Below, in pieces: positions 9,801-21,800 of a stretch of DNA of 64,000 nucleotides (the stretch's first letter is position 1; each line of letters starts with the position of its first letter). The position numbers were made by a program, and so were the translations under genes. The notes below the pieces were generated by a model. That model did no database searches. It was not told the origin of the DNA and worked only from the letters and a program-made list of their open reading frames with translations. The stretch comes from Heligmosomoides polygyrus polygyrus (lineage: Eukaryota; Nematoda; Chromadorea; Rhabditida; Heligmosomidae): positions 55,601,139-55,665,138 of the forward strand of contig OX377204.1 in assembly GCA_947396885.1 (NCBI GenBank). Reading direction: 5' to 3'.

Positions 9801-12800
9801 TCGAGATAAGAAGTCCACCGACGGAATTTATCAGTGTCAGGCAGACGACCATTATGTCCCATCCGCGGAAAAAGCCATCTAGAAAGCGCTTTTGAATATA
9901 TGAGACCAAATGCTACGGAGAGACCAACTTTAGCCCTGGATCTCAGACCTCCCAGAATGTGCCTAGGAGAGAACTTGCAGCTCAATTTGGAAAAAGAACC
10001 ATTGAAAGAAGTCACGGTTGTACCACGACTGCTGCAGTGCATCACCGAAGTATATATGGTCACATGTACTTGGCATTCTTTTCGTATTCTTACTTTTTGT
10101 CTCTCTCGCGATGAAATCTCAACCAGTGGTGACTACATAAAAGTGTTGTCGCTTTTTACTGATGGATATGTTAAGGAGTAGTCGGCCTTTCTGTTTCAAG
10201 AATGCTTTCATGTGATCGAACTCTTCAGACTGTTGAGGCTGTGGCTACATACTGTCCCATAGCAATGCAAGAGTACTGTAGGAGCAGAAGAAATACGCGG
10301 CACTCGTTCCTCCTAAAAGGCGAGAACGGAAAGAGAAAAGGAAGAGGGGGTCATCACCTTTTTGAATGTGCTCGCCATCGTAAACCCACATCGAAGCGAC
10401 TGACATCGGAAGGCCGATCAAAGCGAGACGGATGTTCTGCATCCAAACTGACGTGTTGCTCTCTTTCAGCACTTTCTCGAGGTAGACACCTGAATGTCCG
10501 CTTATTTGCTCCATCGTTGCTGGCGTTCACCAACAGTGCTTGAGGAAGAAATACTGCAGCGACTTCCTCTCGCCTCACCGGCAAATAGAAGGCAGGCAGG
10601 ACTTCAGGATACAATCTTTGGCGTTGCACTTTGCTGACCAGTTCAAGTGGCCAACCACGCATTATTTTTGAGCTTCGGAGCAACTCCGCCGCCCTGTTAG
10701 CTTAAACTTAACGGCTACAATCGTTATTTAAAGAAAGGTGAATATGCTAAATTCTGGCTTCAGAAATCAGTCCTCACCTTTGCCCTCTAGCTCAATCTAT
10801 CACACTGCGAATATTTTCATTTAACGTCCGTTTGGATAGAACACATAAAATTATATTAAAACAACTGTGATCCTTGCCAACAAGGTGTGATAAATAAACC
10901 TTATCAAATAGGACACTTCTAAACCAAATTGAAAACTTTTCTACCTTAGTTGGACACTTTTCAAATCAAATTAGACACTGTTCTAGACAAACCTGACGCT
11001 TTTGAATAGAACTGCGTCTTCATCAAATCAAGACGAGTTTTTCATTATTAAAATGCATACTCTCTAACTGTAAGAAGCTTGGAAAAATGTTTTTTCAATG
11101 AAGGTTTAGCATGACTTCTGGTGAACGTTTTTTACTCAAATGCACGAGTAGGTGAACATACTGCTTGAAGTTTTGTACATTTATCATTTTTTAGAAAAAT
11201 AGTACATTTAAAATTGTTTTGAAGCGCAGAAGGACATCAGTCATTTAGTGCATCAAAAGGGGAGATCACTCCATGCACTCGTCTAGATCGTTATTTGAAT
11301 GATAGTGTGAAGGCTGCTTACTCGAAACCTCGATATGAGAAAATGTATGCTTTTATGACTGTTTTCGTTGAACCGTTTCCATATCTGTGTTAATCCACGA
11401 AGACGGAAATCCTGCTATCAATCAAATACAACGAGTGGCGATCCAGTCGAGTCCTTGGTGCGATTCTTCCTTCAATACGTTAAATAATATTTGCCTTTCT
11501 GCTCCTTAAAAGAGAGTTTAATTCATTATTTTCCTTCAAAAATAATAGTTTTGTTAAAATCCAAAGGTTGTGCTGGGCAAGGGAAAAATGAGCGAAAATT
11601 TTTTTAAAGAACTCATCCTATATTTATCTTGCAAAATATTTCTACTGTATCGGGAGTCTTTATTTTATGCTGGAAATCGTAAATTTGGGAAGTGTTCGGT
11701 TTGATTTCAAAAGCGCCAGATGTGCCTAAAACAATGTTTATTTTGGTTTTGATAAATGCCCAATTTTACGTAAAAATGATATATATTGATTTTATCTACT
11801 TAGAAGTTACCGGTTTGTTTGAGAGGCACTATGCTAAAGGTTTTGATTTCAGTTTTTGATCTGTTTCATCTTTATTATTGAGATTGTCTACAAATTTGGA
11901 TACCCTGCTATTGGTCATAAATGAAAAGATAGAGGAATAAAAAATAAGGATAAGGGATGAAGTGCGCGTTACTCCACCCCTTTATTATAGCTCCCCGCAT
12001 TCTACTTCTACGAGACATCGTGGAGGCGATTTGAATGCGTATTTGGCCATACGATGACTTACGAGCCCAGCCGATGAACAAGTCAGAGCTTCATCCTTCC
12101 CACACAAGTCTGGTACAAGTGAACCTGCTATCTGGTGCACAGAACAGCCGGTACCTCCCCCAACTACATACGCTACATGCGCGTAAATAAATAAATAAAT
12201 AAAATTTTAGAATAAAATGTATAAAGCTTGCAGCATGGGTACTGTGATCAGCATCTATCGTACAGAATTCAGTGTAAACAGGCGTCGCATTCGTGTAGAT
12301 TCGAAGGGACCCATCCCAACAGAACTAAACTACCACACAGCTCACAACCGGTCCGGCAGGTTGCGATTCCTCGAGATGCAGTCGCATTTGCCTTGTTTTT
12401 AGTTCACATTGATTCTGTGTTGCTCAGCAAGGCAATGACATACCGGCAAACGCTGACGTGAAGCACATAACGACGACGCTGGCGAAGCCGAGAAGGGGCT
12501 TTTGTTCGATCGCTCCAGCAGAGTTCCCGGGCGCGTACATGAGCTGCACGTCCACGACTCCTGAACAATGAGAAATGCTTCCTTGGTATTGGCAACATCA
12601 CGGCCAATCAATTACAGGAAGATAGACGTGTTGCTCAGGTGCCCTTGTTCATGGCGGAGGCACCACCCCGACCCTACAAGTTTGAGCTTGCAGATGGGGA
12701 TCAAAGGGAGGATCAGCAGAGTTGGGAAATGGTCGGAAAGTAGAAGAAGAAAAAGCTTACAGTTGGAGGCGCTATACAAGGACAGATCACTTGCCTATGA

Positions 12801-15800
12801 CCAAAACCACTAGGGCTATCCACTGGTGACAGGACAGCTTTTTGCCGAGGAAGAAGTACATGAACATGGCCGTGGTGAAGATCTTCATTTGATAGGCGAC
12901 CTAAACGGGTGGTAGTTGTAGAGCACCTGCTTCGAATTCTTGCTGTGAACTAATTCCTATCTGGTTGTAAACAGCTTTAAAGAAACGCTCTGGTGTAAGC
13001 CATGTACCTCATTGTTACTGGTTGAAGTATGCCAGGTTTTTAGTTCAGCGCAAGGATCTGCATTAGAAGTGAAGCTATGGCAAAAGGTGCTAGAAACTAC
13101 CAATTTTCCAATTTCTGGGGACAGAATCAATGCGTTGAATCACATTCAAAATTTCAAATGAGCTTCCTGTACTGTTGAACTCATACTGACCAACTTGACC
13201 AATCTGACAATATCCACCATTGGATTCGTATCGCGTATGTGCTGTTCATTACTCCTATCATGAAAAGATCTAAATCGCCTCCATGAGCGAAGAATGTCCC
13301 TCTTCGGACGACCTAAAGCGATGTGGACACATGCGGTTCGGGGTGAACTGTTTGCTGCGCTCCAGCAGCAGGAGCCGTCGCCGAGTCCAACAAAGCGGCC
13401 GGCGAGCTTTTACGAAACGACTGACCGCGTTCATTGTTTGACGAAATGTGTGCTTGAAGTGGTTGGTCAGCAGACGTGGCCGTACGTTTCTTACGGCCAC
13501 GTCTGCTGACCAACCACTTGCGCAGATTTCTTGCGAGGAAGGTCAACGAAGTGACCGTGGAGATTCTCAAAGCGACCTTATAGGATTGTAGGGCACATCA
13601 AAATTGGCAAAATCTGTAGCGCATCAGTGTGGGCTGATAACGCGAAATGACGCGTGGAATACCCCTGCCATGCTCAGGAATATTCTTCAGACATTGCTAG
13701 AACGTGGGAGTAGATAAATTTCGAATAGAAGCAGAAGGCACATTCAGGAGAGGCGTCCACCATGAATGCAACAGCGATCGGATGGCCGAGTGAGGGCGAC
13801 GCGGACTTGCAAGAGAGTAGTCAAGGGATCGAATTCGAGAGCGGTGGAGTTTGTGCATCACTAATTGCTATTTTTGCATCTTTATTAATGAAAAGAGAAT
13901 TTCGGAGCTGGTAAGAAGCTTCCCCAACAAAGTGAGCATATACGTCTCCTTGCTGAATTATATACGTCCCCTTGGTGAATCAAGTGTGTCCGTATTAGCT
14001 CCGTATAAGAAAAAGGACATATATGCTATAGAGAAAGTACGGAACAACTTTACCAGGAAGCTTCTTCTTAGAATAGGAAGTTTTGTATATTCACGTGTAC
14101 CGAAAGCATCAATCAGAAATAAATATCTCGGACTACCATCCCTAGATTCTCGCCGCAGGGTTTTTGACATCTGTCTTGTACACAAGCTGTTATACTTTAC
14201 CACCGATTCTGGGCCTTGTAGATCCTTTAATATGAAAACTTCGCACACAAGAGGTGACTCCGCTAAGCTACAGCTACCTCGGCCAAGAACCAATTTACGA
14301 GCAATGTCTTTCACTTATACGGCAGGTAGTTTATAATTGACATTCTCTAAGCACCTTCAGTTCCCTAACACCGAGACAATTCAGAAGCCGAGTTCAAAGT
14401 TTGTTGCTCAGATCTGAAATTGGCTGAATAATATGACTGTTTGTAAGTATTGTCTCACTGTTTGTATGGTTTCGTCCCTGTGCTCTTTTCTGTGATTGTT
14501 TCTGTGTTTGTTTTTTAAAGTATTGCCTTATGCAATCCTAATAAAATAATAATAATAACAATGGCTCATTGACCACCGGCTAAAATCGTCACTAGCAATG
14601 CATAAACCCCGACTCCGGTAGCGATCCTTTGATTCCTTCGATCCTTCTCCTTCATGCCCGCGTCGGAGTGGACCCAACTCGGCCGTCCGGTCACTGTTTG
14701 CTTTCTGATGGATGCTTTATCTGAATGTGTCTTTTCGCTGATATTAGGAAAACTCCCATGTTCTAGCAATGACTGAAACTCCAAACCTCGTATAGAATTA
14801 GTACTGAGCTCGACAAAGGTAAGTCAGGCGTCAACTTTGCGTTATCACCCCGCAGTGATGCGCAATAGATTTTGTCATTTTTGGTCCACCCAACAATACT
14901 ATATACGTCGCTTTGAGAGTCTCTACGGTCACCCCGTGGACCTTTCTCGTTAGCTCGAGAGGGGACGCTTTGAAATGGTCGATTGCTTCCTTTATACGGT
15001 TGCCACTTCAGCATTCATCCCAATAGTCTCCGTAGGGCCTTATCTGTTCACTGATTTTAACAACGTTCAATTGTTGAAAATTTGGCACAGTCAAATTTCC
15101 AAATGACATTGAGGATCCTTGTGATGACATCTTCAGCTTTCAAAAGCAAGTCAGCAAGTAGAGGTTTTCAACAATGCGTGCCTTCCGTTGATGTAACCAT
15201 TCACAGAAACAAACGTAACTAGTCATTTCCGCGTCATAATGAGAGGTTTGTAGCGCAATGAAATATGGACAAAAGGCTAAGCAAAAGTGTCACCTGTATC
15301 ACCTGTCGTCCCGTTGATCATCGACTTGCTCGAGCGGGCGCCAGCAGCATCTCCATTCGTCCCTGCCGCGTGCCAGAGTGCTCCAATGGATCCTCCTCGC
15401 ACGAGGGACACGAAGAGCGTCATAGCGGTCGTTCAGGGCTTTCACGAAGAAGTCCGACCAACGCGTTGGAGGGCGTCCTGTTGTTCCAATGATATCCCGT
15501 GAAATCCAGTCGGTGACGGCTCTCGTCCAGCGGGTGTTTGCGAAGCGCATTACGTGGCCGGCCCACCTAATTTTCGACAACTTGGCCCACGCGACAGCGT
15601 CACTGATCTTCGAACGTCGGCGAAGCTCGGAACTCCGGAGGCTTTCTCTCACTTGCGTGAGTCGTGTCACACCGAGCATCGTCCTCTCGATTCCACGCTG
15701 CGCGACGCTGATCGCGTGTTCATCCTCTTTCGCCCAGGTCTCTGAGGCGTATGTTAGGGCAGGAAGAACAGTAGAGTCGAATAGGTGGGCACGGAGTCGG

Positions 15801-18800
15801 ACGTTCTTCGTCTTCTTCGCGACTTCTTCGACGCTCTTGAAAGCTCCTCAAGTCGTTCGTTCCTCCTGCTCAGCTCTGGCGCTAGATTGTTGGCCATATT
15901 GACTTCGCGACCCAGATACACGTAGCTGGAGCATTCGGAGATGTTCTTTCCGCCGAGCGAGAATGAGGCATCAGAAACTTGTCCGTTCCTCATGAACATC
16001 GTCTTCGTAAGATTCAGCTGCAGCCCAACGTTCCCACATACGCGATCGAAGTCGGCCAGCATTCGCTCCATGGGGCTGATGCTTGGGGTTATGAGCACGA
16101 TGTCGTCAGCGAAGCGAAGATGGTGCAGTTGCCGGCCGTCAACCTTCACTCCATGTCTTCCAATTCTAGTTCGCGCATGACGTTTTCGAGGGTGGCGCTG
16201 AAGAGCTTCGGGGATATGGTATCCCCGTGCCGAACCCCTCTCTTCACGTCGATAACGACGTCGTTCTAGAATGGTGAAATCTTGGTCTTGAATCCATTGT
16301 ATAGCTCTCGAAGGACTCTGATGTACTGAGAAGGAACCCCCTGAGTAAGCAGGGCGTTGATGACCGCCTCAGTTTCGACGGAGTCAAATGCCTTCTTCAG
16401 GTCAATGAACGTAAGGCACAGCGGCAGCTTGTACTCTCGTGACACTGCGATGAGCTTCGTGATGGTGTGTATGTGGTCGATCGTGCAGAATCCTCTCCGA
16501 CATCCTGCTTGCTCGCATGGCTGTCCTTCGTCCAGCGTTCTGCTAATCCTATTCAGGATCACTCGAGTGAACAGCTTGTAGACTACGGACAGCAGGCAGA
16601 TCGGGCGATAGTTGCCAATGTCGTGTACGTCTCCCTTCATGTACAGCAAGACGGTCTTGCTGGTCTTCCAGTGAGATGGAACCTTGCACTCCGACAGGTA
16701 TCGTGTGAAGAGCCGCGCCAGGGTGTTGATGAGCGCTGGCGGGAGGTTCTTCAGGTGTTCGAGTCTGATCCTGTCAGGGCCGGGTGCTGTACGTTTCTTC
16801 ACCGACGAGATGGCGTGTCGGATCTCGGAAGGGAGAACAGAGGGGACGACGTATCTATCCTGCGGAAGATGGCATGGGGCAGGTGGACGTGGCTATCGAA
16901 GAGATCGCAAAAATAGCGGCGCAAAGCGTCGCATGCTCATAACTCCTTCAGTTTTAGGTTTTTTGACAAATGGTTAGCACCATTCGATTCGCATCTTTGA
17001 GATTCACACAAACCTGTATACAGCTTTACCGGAACACCCATACTTGTGCCGTGGGTGGTCCAAATTGACTGGAGCGGGCTTTTGCGATTAGAGCAGCTTA
17101 TTTCCCAGGACATGCGTGCTTTCGGAGTATCGCAAGCATGGCGTACGTTGACAGTGCTCTGTCATGCCAGGAATGCCCCGAGAGTGCGCCGTGCACAGCG
17201 TGAGGGAGCGCATGTCCACTGCGTGTCTATCTTCTCTTACTGGGAAATGCGAATTCCTCAAGACTATTTCGAACTGGAATGGGGAATGTTATCAGAAATT
17301 TCTAGCCACTAGACTCAGGATTAGCTTCAATCTGTCCAGCGAGCTTTTGGAGTGCGCCGTGAACAATGCATACAGAATCGAACCTTTCAATCGAGCAGGG
17401 GACAGCTTGTAGACTGAGCGTTTGGGGAGTTTTGTCAGAATTTTACTGCCGCCCTACGCAGGAGTTGCTCTATCTCTGAAGTTGTCCAGCGAGCTTTTGG
17501 AGTGCGCCACGAACAATGCATACGGAATCAAACCTCTCAACCGAGAGGGGGGGGGGGGGGGCGACCGCTCGCAAATTGCACGCGCGGGCGTGTTGCGCAA
17601 TAGCTCTGTCAAGTTGGAACTGTTGCAGCTTGTAGGTTTTGTAGGCAGTTGAGCGGTCTGTTAGTCCGCCAAAGCAGAATGGTTTAGCTTAGGAGGGGAC
17701 AATGTTATAGGGGTGCGAAAATGCAGGAGAGCCTTTCGTGACGCATTTTTTCTCCGATTCGGTGGACCACTGTGGGAAGACGCGGAGAGCTACCGGCCTT
17801 AAAATGCGTACTCTAGCAGAGCGCTTACGGTACTTTACGATGACGTGCTCACAGCTTCTCAGCAGCCTGAACTGCCTTAGCCTCAGCTGCCGTTTTAGAG
17901 CGGCGAAAGCTAGAGGTTAAAGTTTCTTGCGCTACTACTTGCCCAGATTTGAGACTTCGACACTCCCAATAACACCCTTCTGTTCTGCTCGAAAATCGCT
18001 ATCGAACGTTGTCAATTTCGACCGATTTCGGCAACATCGATTTTTTGATAATATCACTCGAGGACGTGGGCGCTTTAAGCCGAGCTGTGCGGATGATGAC
18101 GTCATCGAAAACGATATTTTCGAAATTGGCCAAATTTCCTCGTGCAAACTTCGTCCAAAATCATCTAGGAGTTATTTGGGGCGCTGATTACGAATCCGAC
18201 GTTCGTTTTTGAAAATTCCGCCGACTTCTGCAGATTACTTCCCGTTTGAGGGTGGTCTTGTCAGGATCGCCGATCACCCTCAGTTATTGGTATGAGCGGT
18301 CTCCTGCCGTAATCGTCTAAATGTACTTCAGCATCGTGTTCGGCATCCCGAATAAGTCCCCAGCCCTAAACGAATTTTGAGCAAAATCGATGATCCTGAC
18401 CGACAACCCTCAATTATCTAGAAGAAAATCCAAAACCTACCGAAGCCGAGATTTTCAAAGACGGACGTCGAATTCGTAGTCAGTCAAATAACCCCTAGAC
18501 GATTTTGAACGAAGCTTGCACGAGGAAATTTGTCCAATTTCGAAAATATCATTTTTCCATCCGCGCAGCTCGGGTCCACGTCCTCGAGGGATATTGTCAA
18601 AAAATCAATGTTGCCGAAATCGGTCGAAATTGAAACCGTTCGATAGCGCTTTTCAAGCAGAACAGAATGGTTTTATTGGGAGTGTCGAAGTCTCAAATCT
18701 GGGCAAATAGGAGCACAAGAAACTTTAACCTCTAGCTTTCGCCGCTCTAAAACGGCAGCTGAGGCTAAGGCAGTTCAGGCCGCTGAGAAGCTGTGAGCAC

Positions 18801-21800
18801 GTCATCGTAAAGTACCGTAAGCCATCTGCTAGCGTACGCATTTTAACACATTCGCGACGAGAGCGCTCTCGCGCACAATGCGCGCGACGGCCCGCTGCCT
18901 TGTTGGCGCGCGCGGGTGTCCACTCATTTGTGTGGACATCGTCCCTCGCGAGAGTTACTTTCTGTAAGTAAATTTTAATCGATCTTTGGAAGAAGATCTG
19001 AACATTGGTTTGTTACTACAATTTGGGAATTTGAAAAGAAAATCGAACAAAAACATCAAAAAAGGAAGTTTTTCCCAAAAATTCCCGTCCACACATATGA
19101 GTGGACACCGTCCATCGCACCCTCTCCGCTGTCCACTCATATGTGTGGACACCGTCGCGAATGAGTTAAGGCCGGTAGCTCTCCGCGTCTTCCCACAGTG
19201 GTCCACCGAATCGGAGAAAAAATGCGTCACGAAAGGCTCACCTGCATTTTCGCACCCCTATAACATTGCTCCCTCCTAAGCTAAACCATTCTGCTTTGGC
19301 GGACTAACAGACCGCTCAACTGCCTACAAAACTTACAAGCTGCAACCTAAAAATTCCAACTTGACAGAGCTATTGCGCCCCGAACACGCCAGCGCGTGCA
19401 ATTTGCGATCGGTCGCCCCCCCCCTCCCCTCGATTGAAAGGTTCGATTCTGTATGCATTGTTCACGGCGCACTCCAAATGCTCGCTGGACAGATTGGAGC
19501 TAATACTGAGTGGAGTGGCTAGAAATTTCTGATAACTTTCCCCAAACAGTTCGAATTAGTCTTGAGGAATCCGCATTTCCCAGTAAGAGAAGATAGAAGC
19601 GCAGTGGACATGCGCTCCCTCACTCGACAGATAGGTTCCAATCTGTGTGCATTGTGCACGGCGCACTCTCGAGGCATTCCTGGCATGACAAAGCACTGGC
19701 GACGTACGCCAGTGCTTGAGATACTCCGAAAGCACGCATGTCCTGGGAAATAAGCTGCTCTAATCGCAAAAGCCCGCTCCAGTCAATTTGTACCACCCAC
19801 GGCACAAGTATGGGTGTTCCGGTAAAGCTGTATACAGGTTTGTGTGAATCTCAAAGAGGCGAATCGAATGGTGCTAACCATTTGTCAAAAAACCTAAAAC
19901 TGAAGGAGTTATGAGCATGCGACGCTTTGCGACGCTATTTTTGCGTTTTTTCGCCCACTTTTGACCCTGCTGCGCGAGCGGTATTGTACTCCATCCTAAA
20001 GGTGGAGCGTTTTGAAAATATCTAAGTATAGGAGGTCCTAACCACGGTGGCTATGTCCGTTCCTCCACGTGGTGCCACTGGAAACTGCTTGCTTTTGCGA
20101 GCCGAGCCAATCACGGACAATCGAATGCAGGCGACAGGCCCTAGTGACAGGCCGGCCTACGAACATCCGGTGTCACATCATATGGCCGATGACGTTTCAG
20201 AGTTCTCGAGATAGTGCTACGGCGTCCGCGGGAACCGACGCGCATTCGCAAAGCCCGGCGGGTGTGAGAAGTATGCGAGGGTCCCTGATGCGAAGACGGC
20301 ATCGGGGGGCAACTGAGCTAGTCCGAAAGTCCCGTAACGTAGGCAAGACCCGCGTAGCAACGTTGAATGTGGGTAAGTTGACGGGCCGCTCGTGCGAGTT
20401 GGTAGAAGCACTGGAGCGAAGAAAGATAGATTTCTGTGCGGTGCAGGAGACGGGGTGGTCCTGCAGCAAGTCAAGGGACATAGGACGTGGCTTCAAGGCC
20501 GTTCTATGTGGAAGTCACAGGACCACCAGTGGTGTCGGTATGATCGTCTCCGAGCGTTTCCGTGACGCGATTGCAAGCGTAGAACGTTTCGATGACCGCT
20601 TGATGAAGATTGTTGTCGCCGTAGAAGAGCGACGGTGTCATTTCTTTTCCGCGTATGCTCCGCAGACAGGTTGCTCCGAGCAAACCAAGGACGAGTTCTG
20701 GTCCCTGCTTGATGAGAAGACAGCGGAAGTGTCGTCACAAGACATGATTGTTGTGGCAGGTGACCTTAATGGTCACGTCGGAGCAACGAAAAACGGCTAC
20801 AGCTGTCATGATGGTTTTGGATATGGGTCGCGCAACGCCGATGGTGGGCGTATACTTGAGTATGCAGACTCACACGACCTCATCATCGTGAACACCAAGT
20901 TTCGAAAGCGTGACTCCCACCTCATCTCGTTTTATAGCGGGAACGACAAAACGCAGATTGACTATGTCCTTGTTAGGCGTCGCGATCAAGGTCTTGTCAC
21001 AGACGCGAAGACCGTGCCGTACGAAACGGTTGCCACGCAACACCGTCCACTTATCTGCTCGCTGAAGATCACACCTTTAACTCGGCACAACGAAGCCTAG
21101 ACGGCGTTGGGTCAACAAGTAGGCTTGGATGTGGACTGTCGATGTCAGAGAGAAGGTTAGGTAAAAGAAACGGCTATATCACGTATTTATCGGTGATAAA
21201 ACAGTCGATAATTGGCGGAATTTCCGAGAAGCGAAGAAAGCGGCAAAGAAGGCAGTGGCCCCTGCTAAAGCCGCACACTACGCTGTTGTGAGTGAAAAAC
21301 TGGAGACGCGCGATGGCGAGCGTTATCTTTACCGCCTCGCCAAAGCTCGCTGTCGCCAAGCAGAAGACATCGAGAAGTTCTTTGGCATTAACGACGGTCA
21401 TCTTCTGATGGATCGTAAGAGGGCTGTGAAGAGATGGCGTGAATACTTCGAGGAAATCTCGAATGTAGAATTTGAACATCCTGCTGTTCCTTTAGCATCA
21501 CCTGTATACGGTCCCGTTCAGAAGATCACAGTGAGTGAAACTGAAGCAGCCCTGAGGAAGATGAAGTCAGGCAAAGCCACTGGTCCCGATGACCTGCCAG
21601 CTGACCTGTGGAAGTCAAAGGGCTGGTGCCCTGCTGACTGGCTGACTGAGTTTTTCAATCAGGTTGTTGCTGAGAAGAAAGTGCCTGAGGGTTGGCAGCA
21701 AAGCACGACTATTCCGATTTGGAAGAAGAAGGGCAGTCCTGCAGACTGTGCTAGTTACCGACCAATTCGCCTTCTTTCGCACACCATGAAAATCTTTGAG

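Noticed and set aside
10354..10683. 109-codon minus ORF as a gene of its own
   Set aside because: It overlaps the transporter exon in another frame. The exon frame carries the conserved SLC35A motif and has correct splice sites.
14566..14660. Additional transporter exon (minus-strand frame MKEKDRRNQRIATG...)
   Set aside because: It has a hydrophobic stretch but no splice site in a usable phase, and the SLC35A alignment across intron 4 leaves no residues missing.
15489..16916. Plus-strand ORFs opposite the LINE at 15284-16905
   Set aside because: They are antisense shadows. RT motifs are all on the minus strand.
18516..18710. Short ORFs mirrored in both palindrome arms (for example 17935-18147 minus and 18516-18710 plus)
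   Set aside because: They are the same sequence read in the two arms and are decayed differently, with no protein family resemblance.
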